DNA of 64,000 nucleotides from Kappaphycus alvarezii (taxonomy: Eukaryota > Rhodophyta > Florideophyceae > Gigartinales > Solieriaceae): the NCBI GenBank assembly GCA_002205965.3, contig NADL03000523.1, positions 1,736,001-1,800,000 of the forward strand, written 5' to 3'. Under the pieces are notes generated by a model. It was not told the DNA's origin. It saw only the letters and a program-made list of their open reading frames with translations, and ran no database searches. This document shows positions 41,521 to 53,439 of the stretch, piece after piece (position 1 is the first letter of the stretch; the number at the start of each line of letters is the position of its first letter). Both the position numbers and the translations under genes were made by a program.

Positions 41521-42240
41521 AGCTGCGTAAATGGTTCCTATTATTGCTTACAGGACGTCATCTAATTGGTACAGGGCCTACATTACTGTATTAACATAAT
41601 AGGGCAGTCAAGTGGGTAAATTGGAAACGGTCTCCAAGCATGTGGATGTGTAGTGTCACTTCGCAAGAGATGGAATACCGGCTAGTATCGCCAGAATCGA
41701 ATATTGTACTTCTAAGAACACGCTCGCGGGCATATTAAAGAGACAGCTAACTGCAAAATGAGTGGAATTGCTGCGTCGTGAACTGCAGGTAGTACCTATC
41801 AGAATGGAAAACTGTACTGCTAAAGAGGGGAGTTGAAATTGACATTGATACAGCTATCAGTTGTTGTTGAATGTTCAAGTGAGAATGGGTACCTCATTCG
41901 TATTTTACTTTGTAACAATTGGGAAAGAGAGAAGTAGATCAAGTCATTGGGAAGATCAAGATTTGTTACCTTGGTTAGCTCGGCAGATATTCTAGTTGAA
42001 TTCTGGTAATATTTTTAGGAAAAAAACTGAGTCGAATCCCTTAGGGCTTAGATTTTCATCATTCCCTTTGGGCTTCAGGTCGAAATGCTTTGATGTATAG
42101 TAAAATCCCTAGTGCTGTTCGTGGAATCTACTCTATGACTTGAAAACCTGAGCTGAGATTACTAAGAGTCATGAGTATAATCTATGTTTATGAGTAAAAG
42201 CTCCAGAGAAAAAGAACTCGGCAACCTGACAGCTACCAGA
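41521..42240. other. no gene seen
   Basis: No recognisable protein or repeat boundary. It may include the lost 3' end of Copia 2. Confidence 0.4.
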
Positions 42241-42600
42241 CACACGTATATACCAAGGTCGGGGTGAGAGAGCGAAGAGAAAAGGACCAGGAGGAAGATG
42301 TGCACACGTAATGGAGCCGTGATCGGTCGGTTTCTGCTGTGGGCAAGAAAAAGCTGTCAGACTGCGAAAGCAGTCTTTCAGTTGTGGTCACATGTTGTAG
42401 TTTTTAACCGGGGACGGGCGAAGAAAAATTCACGAAAATCGAAGTAGCCATTAGATACGAAAACAGATCCTGATGGTGTGGAGATAGGAAGAATATTGCA
42501 GGCCGGGGTGTCTGTTCCAGGTATCTGTCCGAGAAAATGATCGAAATGACGGATGTAGGACGGAAAAACTGATTATGAAGTCGTTGTAAGCTACCTCGGT
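42240..42600 (-). pseudogene. LINE-1 middle fragment
   Basis: The minus frame has YLEQTPRPAIFFLSPHHQDL and FVNFSSPVPG, matching HLEKTPRSAILLISSRHPQL and LCFSPVPG in the copy at 22.5-22.9 kb. It ends at the insertion site below. Confidence 0.68.
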
Positions 42601-42605
42601 AATTT

Positions 42606-42647
42606 AATACATCTTCCAAGAATAAAAAACCCAATCCTTTCCCCCTT
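42606..42647 (+). mobile_element. 42-bp LINE-2 tail insertion, 8-bp target duplication
   Basis: GGTAATTT flanks it at 42598-42605 and 42648-42655 (10 bp if one mismatch is allowed). It reads AATACATCTTCCAAG through AAAAAACCCAATCC to a CCCCC end. The LINE-1 copy at about 22930 has the site without insertion (CCTCGGTAGAAG). Confidence 0.82.
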
Positions 42648-42802
42648 GGTAATTTGCGACGACCAAGACAGCACTTTGTGATTAATTATTAATCAAAATA
42701 TGATTAATTATTAATCAAAATATTGGTGTGGCATTAAATCCACTTACAATAAATGTTATTGTTGTATCAGCTGATTGGGTCTCCGGCATAAGCAAGGAAT
42801 CA

Positions 42803-43786
42803 AGGGGGGATTTTTGGATTATTTTAATGTAGGGAGGATTTGGTCTGCTGTATCCACGCCGCTAGTACGTTGTGTGGGATAAATCTTCACTGATTGGAAA
42901 ATCTAAATAACATTTCTTACAGGGCCAGCTCAATGCCAGAGAGCAGGCATGCCGCGTTAGACACGAATGCCGCGGTAGCGTTCCTTTGAGTAAGCACAGC
43001 TATAACATTACTATAGATATCAATCGCTTTAACGGCCACGTTCCGTGCGACATCGGTTAGCACCGCGAATGCGTCTGGGTGCCAGCCCCCAAGGGTGGAC
43101 AATGGTATAGGCACAGGCCTTCCTCGAGCAGCTGTCGCGAGCAGGGGTTCATACCTTCTACGCTTGGTGGAAATGGCTGCGTTGAGGGAGGTGAGTGGGT
43201 TGAAAGTATACACTCTACTATTAGAGGGGCCAAGAGGATTGACAAACATGACGTCAAAAAAGTCCGTTCCTCCGTTACTACTCATTGCCTGGACATCCGT
43301 CCTTGTGCAGTGATTCCCCTGTCGCTGCTTGATGGCTGGATAACGGGCTGCTTTCTGTTGGTCTTGGGCGACGAGTTCGACTTGGCCGTCGTGTAGTCGG
43401 GCTCAATGCCCGCCATGCAGGCAGTGCATGAAGTGATCCCTGTAGTAGTAGAGGACCTTAGGGAATTTTGTTCGCGGAAAAGGCGTATCCGGGGCGAAAA
43501 GTGGCACTTGAAGGTAGCACTGCAGCCACACTGAGAATTTTCGGGCGTCAATACTGGTCCCGAGGCCGAGGCACGGAGCACAATAGTCCCATTCCTTTGC
43601 GGCGGGAAAGCACATAGAAGCGCGGAAAGCATGCTTCTGTTGGTCGTGGAGGGGGATCTCTTCTTGTACTGCGGCATGGACTGCTTCTGTTAGTGTCCTG
43701 TTGCGGAGAGTTCTAGCTTGAGCAAAATAGAGGGAAGGAGTCGTGAAGGTAGCCAGGAGATCGACTACATAGTGTAAGGGCCCCAC
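42803..43786 (-). pseudogene. LINE-2 C-terminal half and 3' end
   Basis: Minus frames: RTLRNRTLTEAVHAAVQEE, FRASMCFPAAKEWDYCAPCL, ARKFSVWLQCYLQVPLFAP, then GTDFFDVMFVNPLGPSNSRV, ARGRPVPIPLSTLGGWHPDA. FFDVMFVNP fits the second-Asp part of a restriction-like endonuclease (DVTV-NPL in relatives). The 3' end at 42803 is C-rich, ending AATAATCCAAAAATCCCCCC. Its RT lies at 48356-48715, beyond the Copia insert. Confidence 0.78.
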
Positions 43787-43789
43787 AAT

Positions 43790-43930
43790 TGCTGAGCATG
43801 ATTAAAAATGTAGGAAATTACCTCCGATCTCTTACTTAAGCAAGCTAGCTCGAGACTTGTTGCCCTAGCTGCAGCTTGTTTCCACGGTGCAACGAAACAA
43901 AGGTTGATCTGGACTTCCTCAGCTTATTCA
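43790..43930 (+). repeat. 5' LTR of Copia 3
   Basis: 141 bp, TGCTGAGCATGATTAAA to CAGCTTATTCA. It aligns with 48210-48355 with many substitutions and small indels. TATGGGCCCAGGTGCC follows two bases later as a possible primer-binding site. Confidence 0.78.
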
Positions 43931-43985
43931 GTTATGGGCCCAGGTGCCCTTCCTTCCAGACCGAAATTTTCGTGGGACTTTAAGA

Positions 43986-44549
43986 ATGCCCCCTGGACGG
44001 ACGCAAAAGGCCCAAAAGAAAGGCTACTATGATGCAGTTAAGTTATGGAAATACTTTCATGATCCATTACCAGGTGCAAATGGAAACAAGACTCCGCTGC
44101 ACCTACAAAGCATTGTGCTGCAATCGAAACGTTATGGTCGCGCCACCGATATATGTAAGAAAGTATCTACTGAAATTGTGCAATCAGACAGCGAAGCTAT
44201 GGCTATTGCAAATGTTACTCACTGCATAAACTCGGTCTCCATTGTGACCAACACGTTTTCGAAATTCACGAACCTGGTCAGTACTGTACGCGGTGACAAC
44301 GAAACATTGGAGAGCTTCGAGACTAGTTTTGATGCTACAGTAAGTGCATATAATTCAACCGCACCGTCCCCTAAGCTGCTTGAGTCGCTTTTTGCCTTTA
44401 ATCTTGCTTTGAATGAAAAGTTAACTGATGGGCAAGGGGTGTCAATTTTCTCTGTCGCTTCACCTGAGGCATCCTCCAAAGCATCCTCTGATGGGAATGA
44501 CACGCCTACTGTTGCTTCTAGACAGCCAAATTCAGATTTAATCTCGTAA
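43986..44549 (+). pseudogene. Copia 3 gag
   Basis: ATG 43986 (MPPGRTQKAQKKGYYDAVKL); the first 188 codons are open to TAA at 44547. TLESFETSFDATVSAYNS is the Copia gag core, with FAFNLALNEKLTDG after it. Past the stop the same frame continues to about 44838 with what may be a ruined zinc-knuckle region (ARRRYIRMEGRTPALRNGKP). Confidence 0.72.
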
Positions 44550-44827
44550 ATCAAGGACAATGATGTATCCTCAATTCTACGCTCGCTTATTAACCCTAAT
44601 GCTGGAAAATATAAGCAAGGTACATCGTCGGTATTACCTGTAAATGCAGCTAAATTTAGAATGCATGCACGCCGAAGATATATAAGAATGGAAGGTAGAA
44701 CTCCAGCGTTGCGGAATGGAAAGCCAGATCTTCTTGTCATGACCGCAATGAACTGTGTCACTGGAAGGGAGATCCAGCTTTCAGAAAGGCAAAAGAATAA
44801 CCGCAAAACGACCTTAGGGCCCATCGA

Positions 44828-45055
44828 TTGCCTGAATTGATCAAAATAAGGCCCTTCTGGCTCTTTGGGAGTGGTAGGCATGCCAGGAAGTTGCCCCGCA
44901 TCATTGGATCTATTGACCTGAACATACTTTCTGATCAAGGAACGCCTGTTACTATACGGCACGTTATCATTGAAGGATCTTCTTCATCGGTGACTGGCCA
45001 CAATGTAACGCATAAATGCATTACTAATCATCTCGATGGAGATTTACTAGAGTAA
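44828..45055 (+). pseudogene. Copia 3 protease end and linker
   Basis: Open frame with VTIRHVIIEGSSSSVTGHNV and THKCITNHLDGDLLE, which matches the stretch after the Copia protease active site (V-HVPGL...SG-N). The DSG site itself is not readable. Confidence 0.55.
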
Positions 45056-45279
45056 ATTGTTTGTGACTCTGATCTTCCTAGCACTCCGCAAATCACTGAG
45101 TAAGACGCACACAGCTATTTAAGACATGAACAATTTTACCATTAGTCTCACCGATCAGTACACAATCCTACTTCAACCACACTGTGTGCTAATGCATTCG
45201 CTCTGACTTGGGATGAAGCTAAATGAATTGAAATCTGCGTACATGAACACGTGTGTGGCCACTCTAACTACAAAGATAT

Positions 45280-46449
45280 TCGTCTTTTGCTCCAACGCAA
45301 TAAAATTTGGAATAAAGAATGTGCTCACCACCTATCAGAAATTCTAGAGAGCTGTCCCAATTGCCGCATCGTCTCAAAGATTTCAGCCCTGCGTCTCTTT
45401 CAGGAATTTCACAAATTTTAATAACCTGGTCAACGTGGACCATTTCTGTCTGTACGATGACATCTTTACGTGATGGATGTTTGTGCTCGGTATTCGGTTG
45501 GATCCTCAGCTCAGTTACAAGCCCACAATTCATTCACAAAGACTTCCATTGTCGAGTATCTTAAGTCGCTGAGTACTGTTTTAGACCATCACCTCTTCGC
45601 CGCCACAGCAAGAACGCAATTAAATCTAAGCACAGAATTATCCGTGATATATATCTGCGCCTAAAAGCTGCTAGTCATGGCAAATCCACCAAGGTAATTT
45701 CTCTACAATCCATTCGCAATTCAAATTAATTGTATGGAAATGATGTTGCTTCTGCAAATGAACTAACCAAGGGTTATACTCGACCCGTAGTTCATGGCTC
45801 CCCCGTGAAGATCCTCACTGATATCATTGGAGACTATGATAAGCTTATTCTTAGGCGAAAGCTTAATGCTAAACTTCGTACGAAAGCTGTTAAAGACGCA
45901 CACATATAAGGAGGTGATCCCATTGAAGTATTTGCCGAGCTTGATTCACAAAAGCGCGGCTCTTAGTCTCAACCAACGCCTGATGTGAAGTATGATCCAG
46001 AGTCCCGTACTGTTACAATTACCAGTAGCAAATGAAGGCTTGTAGATACCGCCATAGAGGATGTATGGCATGCATTATCGCCCGAAAGTGCCCCCACAAC
46101 CGCAGTAAAAGATGCTGTAGATAGTTTTGATACGTCATGTGAAGAGTCGCTCAATCAAGACAGCACCGATATTAGTGAATTTATCCCTGGTAAGGATGCT
46201 TCTGATGCTTCTTTTGATAGTGTGAATGAGAAATCGACTCTCTCACCCGTTTCTGATATTCATATAAGCGAGGAACTGCTATTAAATATTCTGGACGATT
46301 CCTACTCGCCCCATTCAGCGGCCGCGAATCAGCTCAAGCCGGGTTTAGAACTGTTAAGCACATCAGTTGAAGACTTGCAGCAAAATTTTGAAAGTTTCGG
46401 AAGCAAAAATACCTCACTCGCCATCCGTAAGGCCTTCCCACGCATATAA
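45280..46449 (+). pseudogene. Copia 3 integrase
   Basis: Finger: ECAHHLSEILESCPNCRI. Core: VDHFCLYDDIF with the first Asp, and VMDVCARYSVGS in another frame. Then, past stops, NELTKGYTRPVVHGSPVKIL, GGDPIEVFAELDSQKRG and the Ser/Asp-rich C-terminal extension ending at 46447. It is broken by at least five stops. Confidence 0.7.
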
Positions 46450-46983
46450 TGAAAACATTTCATGCACCAGAGGAAGAAATATTCCTCAAGACCAGCTCTA
46501 AAGTCGCTTTTTTGATGTTCCATCTAACGCCAAAATAAAAAGAAGCACACAATTTACAAAATTGAAAATGTTGATGGGAAAAAATGCATTGCAAGGCACA
46601 TATTGCACCACACGGAAATGAGTACCACGATAAAAATAGGCTCATATCTGACAGCGTCACCTGCTTTCACTTGGGTTTCAGAATTTTAATTTCTATCTGA
46701 GTCATTTTCCAGTTTTATCTCACTAAATTTGACGTCCAGAGTACTTTTTTAGAGTCTGGAGAAGATGGAACAGATTCGTTAGTGATTTTCAAAAAGCAAA
46801 TGCACAAAGAAACGAGTTTAACGGCTTCTAAATATAGCCAGCTATGGACTGGTGAGAAAAGACGCTAAGTGGCAAAATAATTCTGATAACACATTCTATA
46901 AGGTGGTTAAAAAAGCTGTAGTGTGTATGTGCATCAGCTTCTTTACTAAATTCAGGATTGTAAACTCATTTTAATCGTTTTAA

Positions 46984-47990
46984 ATGCAGTGGATGACGTA
47001 CTTATTGGTGGACTTAATAGCGCAATTGAAATTTTTGTTCACGGTCTATTTAATCATTACAAGTTGGGAGCTATTGTCTCAATGTCAGGAGTTTTCAGGT
47101 TTTTTGGACTTACTGTTGATCAAGATGAAACCTAGCATATTAAGCTCTTTTCAGATGAAAAAAATTCATTCGTTGGAACCATTGATCATATACAGACTAC
47201 GAAGAAAACAGTTTGATGGCAAACTCAACTATGTTGGGCAGTCAGCCTTCATCTCAATCAACGGCTCCCTTGCATTTTTGGGTATGGCAAACATTCTTTT
47301 TGCCGCATTTGCATGCAGTCATTTACAGCAGTCAGATGGTGAGTACATCGTCAAGCATCTGTTTAAACAGAGTAATATGATAAAATTTGAAAAGCGACTT
47401 CGAACTACTTCTTCCTTTGTACGCCCATGGCAAAATGGTGCCTACCAAATTTCGGTGATTGTATATGGGGATGCCGCTAGACCTTCACATGCAGGACAGC
47501 TTGGTATTGTGGGTGATTTAATGATCAGTCTGCTCGAAAAGAGTTCATATTTTCACCCTCTTGTTTGGAGTTCCCTCTTATCGAAATGGCTGGTGAGTTC
47601 AATTGCATCTGTAGTAATTCTTGCAGCAGGTAATGCTTTAGATGAAGGGAAAATAGTTGTTAGCACCTGTAAGCGCTTGTCGTAAATCCAAGTGGACCTC
47701 TATGTCGTTGCTGGATCCCGAGATCTGTTTACATCGCTATCTAAGTGCCACACGCCGGAGGATATGTCATTTGCAGTGGAAGTTCAATTTATGAGGTAAA
47801 AATTTGAAACTTATCACCTGAACAGATTAATATTGCTCCCTGGAAGAGTACATCCTGCAGACGCCCTAACTCAGCTTGATACCCCCTTGGCTCAGACTTT
47901 GCAGCTACTTATATTTGATGGGACCATACCGCTTGATCTCTCAAAGATGGAATCTAGAGAGAGCACACAGTCGCTCGGCTAACAAAAAAG
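46984..47990 (+). pseudogene. Copia 3 RT end and RNase H
   Basis: VDDVLIGGLNSAIEIFVHG is the YVDD region, in a frame next to the long open one. FGLTVDQDET, EPLIIYRLRRKQFDGKLNYV, CSHLQQ, VYGDAARPSHAGQLGIVGDL (RNase H first Asp) and SIASVVILAAGNALDEGK (Glu) follow. A downstream frame gives LLPGRVHPADALTQLDTPLA and LLIFDGTIPLDLSKMES, the usual C-terminus. Confidence 0.8.
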
Positions 47991-48209
47991 AGAAGAAAGT
48001 TTTACTTCTTTCAATTAAGAGACAGTGAATTGAAATTTGACCAATATGTAGCTTGCTTGGAATTAACACACAGTGAATTGAAACGTGACTAGGATTCTGT
48101 TTTCATTCTGCACTGCAAAATGCTAATTGAACTCCAATGATACTGAACGTGGCAAGCCCTTCAACAATCCAATTCTACAGTCCAAGAAGTAGTACAAGCA
48201 CCCCGCCAT

Positions 48210-48355
48210 TGCGGAGAATGATTAAACTTGTAGGCAATTACCTCCGACCTCTTGCTTGAACGAGCTACCTTAAGACTTGCCGCTGCCGGGTAGATACAGG
48301 TTGTTGCCGCCGTGAAAGGCAACAAAGGTTGATCTGGCCTTCCTCAGCTTATTCA
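48210..48355 (+). repeat. 3' LTR of Copia 3
   Basis: 146 bp, TGCGGAGAATGATTAAAC to CAGCTTATTCA. It lies within the minus-strand RT frame of LINE-2 only by chance of an open frame. Confidence 0.78.
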
Positions 48356-48715
48356 CCGGTGGCGCGGTAGGCAGCCGGACCCAGCATTTGAGCAGGGGTA
48401 GGTGTATTTCTCTGCTGATGGCGTCGATAAACGAGAGTATTTCAACAGTGCGGGCTATTTGGTCGTGGCGCGCAATGATGTACCAGTCATCATGGTACCA
48501 TAGATGGAGCAAGAGGCTACCCACGGTGTCGTCCTTCTGGTTACTCGGTCGTAGGAGCTCATGGACCCTAAGTATGGCTGGGCACAAGACCAGGTCGAAT
48601 AAAAGTCGAGCCAGGCTATCCCCTTGCTTTAATTCCTTCATTTTGCGAATGACATAGGGGCCGTACCACAAGTGCGCTGGTTCGTTTGCATAACAGTACG
48701 AGACCCATGGAAGCT
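48356..48715 (-). pseudogene. LINE-2 reverse transcriptase fragment
   Basis: Minus frame: PWVSYCYANEPAHLWYGPYV, LKQGDSLARLLFDLVLCPAI (the QGDPL block), LLHLWYHDDWYIIARHDQ with YHDD as the catalytic YxDD, and IHLPLLKCWVRLPTAPP. The catalytic Asp pair is intact. The rest of the protein continues at 43786 on the far side of Copia 3. The 5' side is cut at about 48720. Confidence 0.8.
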
Positions 48716-48719
48716 TTTA

Positions 48720-49060
48720 AACGATAAAGTGGAGGTATTTATTTTGCGCACAGAAATTCACTTTTACGTTTCTTTCCTTATACCCTTTCCTTTTGTATAC
48801 AACTTTACTTTCTTTTCTTTTGCGTCACGATTTTTACATATCTCTATACCCTTTCCTTTTTCTCGGTTCTCTTTTTATGAGCGATCACCTTCCACTTAGA
48901 TGGAAATTCTTCTAGTCGTCACCGTTTATCTGATCTTTGTCGCCCCTAAATACATTTTTACTTAATCAATATTTCTACACATAATTCTCGTCATATATCA
49001 CCCTTTTAAAAGCGGTTTTCACTGAAACCGGCTATAGAACCCATGGACAATGGTTTAGGT
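48720..49060 (+). repeat. upstream-flank relative of the acidic family (C)
   Basis: Aligns with 3740-4040 in T-rich blocks, GAGCGATC, TTCTTCTAGTC, TTATCTGATCTT and CGCCCCTAAATAC. No acidic reading frame follows within 1 kb, so this is either a 5' fragment or a flank without its gene. Confidence 0.55.
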
Positions 49061-52000
49061 GCCTGTTCTTGTCTTGGTCGCCAGTTGCAGCGCTTGGAAG
49101 TGAATCATTGAGTCCCTCTGTGATTGAACAAGTAAAACAGCCAAGGTGATGCTGAAAGTCGAGTCCGCTTTGACTATTGTGTAAATACGAACAAACATGT
49201 ATTTGCTATTTCTTCGACGTAATTATTCAGTACATTTTGTGCTCATCTTCATCGAGAAAATATCTTTTTCAGACACAGATTGTAAAAAATTAAAATATAA
49301 TTTTCCGTAAAAAATACTTCCGATTGATTTAAAATTAATTTTCTTGAAAGAGAACTCAAAGTGGAAAGTATTATAAAAATGTTTAACAATCGCTGATCTG
49401 TGGGAAATCTGTAAGGATTAGATCTTTGTGTACTGAAGTATAAGAAAGATCTACCACCAAAAATTCATGTAAAGAATGTGAAACATTTCAAACAATATTT
49501 TAGACTACAGACCAACCATTAAAATTTCCTATAAGTGAGACGTAAATATTCAACTATTGCCTTGTTTTCGTTGATTAGAAAAATAAAGGACCAAAGAAGT
49601 CTTTGGAGAAAATATTCTCAGCTTCCTGTTTTTTGTCAATAAGCGGTAATCTTGTTTCATAGAGTATATTTTTCTGTAAGGGATGCGAAGCTCGGTGCCT
49701 TCCTAGTGCTCACTGTAGCAGTTATTTTTTTTGTGTGAGTTGATTTTTGAGAAAGATAATGAGAAAAATGAAAGCGACGATGATACTCAATTCTTATGTC
49801 GTGAAGGAATAGTAAGTCAATCCCCTTCAAATTTCTCAAATTTGTTTCCCAGCTCCTCCTGACATACTTAATAACAAAAATTGAACTAACAGAGACCTAT
49901 AATTCATACATAGCAAAGATCTTGATAAACGTTAGGCACATTTCTGAGATGCACACTCACTTTTTGTTTACAAGCTTTTTACCCAAAGCTGGTTGAATTA
50001 GACCCCAAGTTTTCTCTATTAAATTTTTAGGGTCTTTCCGAGATCTAAATAAAATTTTCACAGTTAGAATAATTCGTCCATCAGCGCTTAAATTCCAGGA
50101 ATATTAGGAAAAATGATCTACATCGGAGCCTCACCGAGATTAAGTATCTAAAAACCCCTTAAACATTTGGCTGCTACCAAAAATATCGAATTGAGGTCTG
50201 CGAAAAGTGAAATAGGTAATTAATCCTCCTTACTTGTAAGAAAGTGGAAATACTGACATAAAGCTCTGTTGAAATCTCTAAAGGTACCTTTTGCGAAATT
50301 CAGGGGCTTAAATCGATTTGGAGCATTCTATGAACGCCTATTTAGATTTAAAATAAAAGAATGGTACCTGCCACTTATGAAAGGGTGGATCCTCAGTCTC
50401 TTATTGCACGTTTTGCTAATTCCCAAAAGCCCCACCTCATTCTTGATTAAATCTTTCGAAAGTTCGCTCTACTTGTGTGGAAACACTTCATCCAATGCCT
50501 CTTTTCCTCAAATTGAGATTATTTGGGACCATTGTGAGATCTTAGCAACAATTACAGCCTAAAAATAACGCTACTAGAATTGAGATAGATGTTTGCCAAT
50601 CAGTCAAATGCAAAATAATTTTTCAAATGTTTTTCTTCAGAGTTTTTCTCTTCCTTTTTATTTTCAGTTCTGTCATCTTCATATTCCTTGGCTTGCCGAG
50701 GATTTTTATCTTCACTTATTTCTTACATTGCAGCCTTTAGTGGTATCAGTTTCATCCCTTGGATCCCATGCCAGCAAAACAGGATATGTTCTGCTCTCCT
50801 TACTCTTAAATTAAACAGAATAAAGGGGAGGAATCTTTTCTATGACCTAGTTTTTTACCATCTATCATAAGTCGTTGTACATTGATTGCCTCTTTTCTTA
50901 TTTCCAAGCACAAGGTTTCGTTCAACACTTTCAGATTTAAGTTCGTACCTTAAGCATGCCACTTCACCTCTAATAGACCTATTTTTAGAGTTCTCCAAAA
51001 TTCGTTTCGCTTTATTTTATGTAGACTACGCTATGTTGATGAAGATGTAAATAGATCTTTGCTGGTTATGCAAAGGTGAAACTTAGTATACAGTAACAGG
51101 AAATCTGATAGAGGATGAGAGTTGCTTTTAGTAGTCCTATGAATCGCTTCAAAAGAGCAAAGATTTTCAGCGACCGCAATAGGCTTCACAGGTCTCCTAG
51201 AACTATGGAAGAATCATGACAGACGGTGGAAGATAGAATTATAAACATGCGAATCTACTAGGAGTACAGAAATGAATCTAAGCTCTCAATATGTATCTGA
51301 GGGAGAGGCATCGGCAGGAGTGGTCAGAAAGAGGTAATACTCCTGACTATCTGTAGGACGCAGATATACACTAGGCAGTATTATGCTACTCTACAAGGTC
51401 ACATACGCGTGTAGTAAGAGCTATCTGTTACAGATATGACGCATGAAATGAGCAGAAATGGGAGGCATCGCTGCCAATCAAGCCAATAGAACTGTCCGTA
51501 GACGGGAGAAAGAGATTTATTATCCATCGACATTTTATCCGGGCTAATTATGGAGTTGAGGCTTTTTTCAAGGCCTTATTTTCAAATTTGCTCGGAGTTT
51601 CAATGCAGTGGTGATGACGACACATTGTAGAGTATGGCTGACACTATTATTTCGCATGTAAAACACTAGACACCTGTCCGTTGTCTAAGCAAAGTTTAGT
51701 TAGCATAGGACAATGTGTCTAATGACCACTGTAGTTTACATGAGCAGGAAGATGAATGTTTAGCAACATACATATGTTACAAGAGATTAATGCGTAAAAC
51801 GTAATGGTTCTGATTTCCCTACACGATCATCAAAAAGCTACGGAAACTGTCCTAGTGACGGCCATCATCATATGAAATCGTTGAAGTAAAGATAAAACTG
51901 TCCCCGAGACGTAGATCAACAAGCAAATTGAGGACCCTAAAATATAGTAAAATATTTGGATTATACGGGAAAACATGGAAATCAAGATCCGGACAGTATA

Positions 52001-53439
52001 GATGTGATTGAAAATGGTCAAAAATCTCAGTGCAGAAGTATCAATACCGATGCTGTACGGAATGCGGAGTTTCAGATAAATGTTGACTTGATAGCCTTAT
52101 AATTTTGCTACTGAATAGAATTTTATCATGACGGTAATATTTCTATTGAATCGTCACCTCAAGACTATCAATAAGCTTTATAATCAGGTAAGTGCTAATT
52201 CTTATATCCCCTCAAAATACCAGACTAATTTCGATTTGAAATCTGAAGGACATTTTTCAACAGCGGTACTTCGCTTTCTTTGGCTCATAATCCTTTTCAA
52301 CATCAGGACTATCACGTTTCAAGCATGTCGCCTAATCCGGCAGCATCAGGTGGTATCCCCCGTCATTGGTATCACGAGTTCTATCCTGTGTTCATATGCG
52401 ATCATCACTGCTGAAATTCTCACCCATACATTTCGCGCCCCACAGATTTGAAAACCCGATTGACATGGCAGATGATGACGATGGCCCAGCTTTAGGAGGG
52501 GTTGCGCTATTCAAATGATTGAAAAACTCATCATGCAGAAAGATACCATAACTAACGCCATGAGGATACGAACTGACGACCTGAAGGAGAAACTTTGCTT
52601 TTCCATGAAGAAAATTGCCAAGGATGCGTTATCCCATGCTTTATCTAGTGTCTATTCGACAAGTTACTGAATTGAGTACATATTGAAAATCCATAAAAGT
52701 TATTTTGAAAACTATTACATACCGCCCTTTTTTATCCAGACTTAATCTATCTGACTTTCTTGGCGATGATAAGCGTAAAAATTTCTGGTTCGTCGTTGAT
52801 TTCAGCTGCTTGAGACCCTGTTCATTCTTCTAGCTAAGAAATCTCCTCTATAATGACCCGTGCACAGGACCCCGACTCATTATCGGAAAACGTGTTAACA
52901 CACGAGCAAGGCTTCTGACTTCTGAAGTCAATTGTAGGCGACTGATTTCTACCTTATGGAAGACGAATTTTGTCAGTGGAACCGTTATGAAAGTTAATTC
53001 AAAAGAGAAGAACGGCCGTTTTCGCACAATGGTGACAGAAAAATGGGATATTTCAGATGGAAACAAGGTTTTCTCTTTTCATCTGGGTAAAGTTAGGTCC
53101 CAGAGGCTACGCTGACACCAAAAATCAGATAAATCTCTCCTCACTATTCGCTAGTGGTGATAAGGCAAGAAAGAAACGAGTTCCATTCGATGAATCCTCC
53201 TCTTGCCGAGCCCTCCGGTATTTTTATCCCGAGTGCAAGCCGGGCTACTACTCCGAGCTTAATTGAAATGCGAAATCAAACTACCAATTCTAATCTAGAA
53301 ATCAAAATGGGGGGAAGCGCTGATTGGTCCGATGCATTTGTTTATGCAAACGGACAGATGTGGAAAGAGGGTCACGTGAATGAATGATTGAATGAATAAA
53401 TTTCTGCGCACAAATGAAACATATATGGCCCGAGAGAGA
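49061..53439. other. AT-rich, no gene recognised
   Basis: Distinctly AT-rich with short frames only. The frames at 50269-50562 (97 codons), 52128-52451 (107 codons) and 53154-53387 (77 codons) have no motif I know. The last one ends just before the piggyBac-like region and might belong to its 5' part. Confidence 0.45.

Larger units (their letters stand above)
43790..48355 (+). mobile_element. GalEa-like Copia element 3, nested in LINE-2
   Basis: LTRs of 141 and 146 bp enclose gag, protease-like, integrase, RT and RNase H regions in Copia order. The short LTRs, the RT-RNase H style (QFDGKLNYVGQSAFISINGS, KWLVSSIASVVILAAGNALDEGK) and the HHCC-integrase style resemble the GalEa clade. That clade is known, from my recollection, in crustaceans and red algae among others. 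Many stops are present. No target duplication was found (flanks ACAAT and CCGGT). Confidence 0.82.

Noticed and set aside
13105..42650. Reading the dispersed ~50-bp motif as a MITE with inverted ends
   Set aside because: Only the C-rich end is constant, the other end is ragged, and duplications vary in length. That fits 5'-truncated retroposition better than cut-and-paste.
43790..48355. Two independent LINE fragments sharing a 140-bp repeat at 43.8 and 48.2 kb
   Set aside because: The repeats begin TG, end CA, and enclose a Copia in correct order, so they are LTRs.
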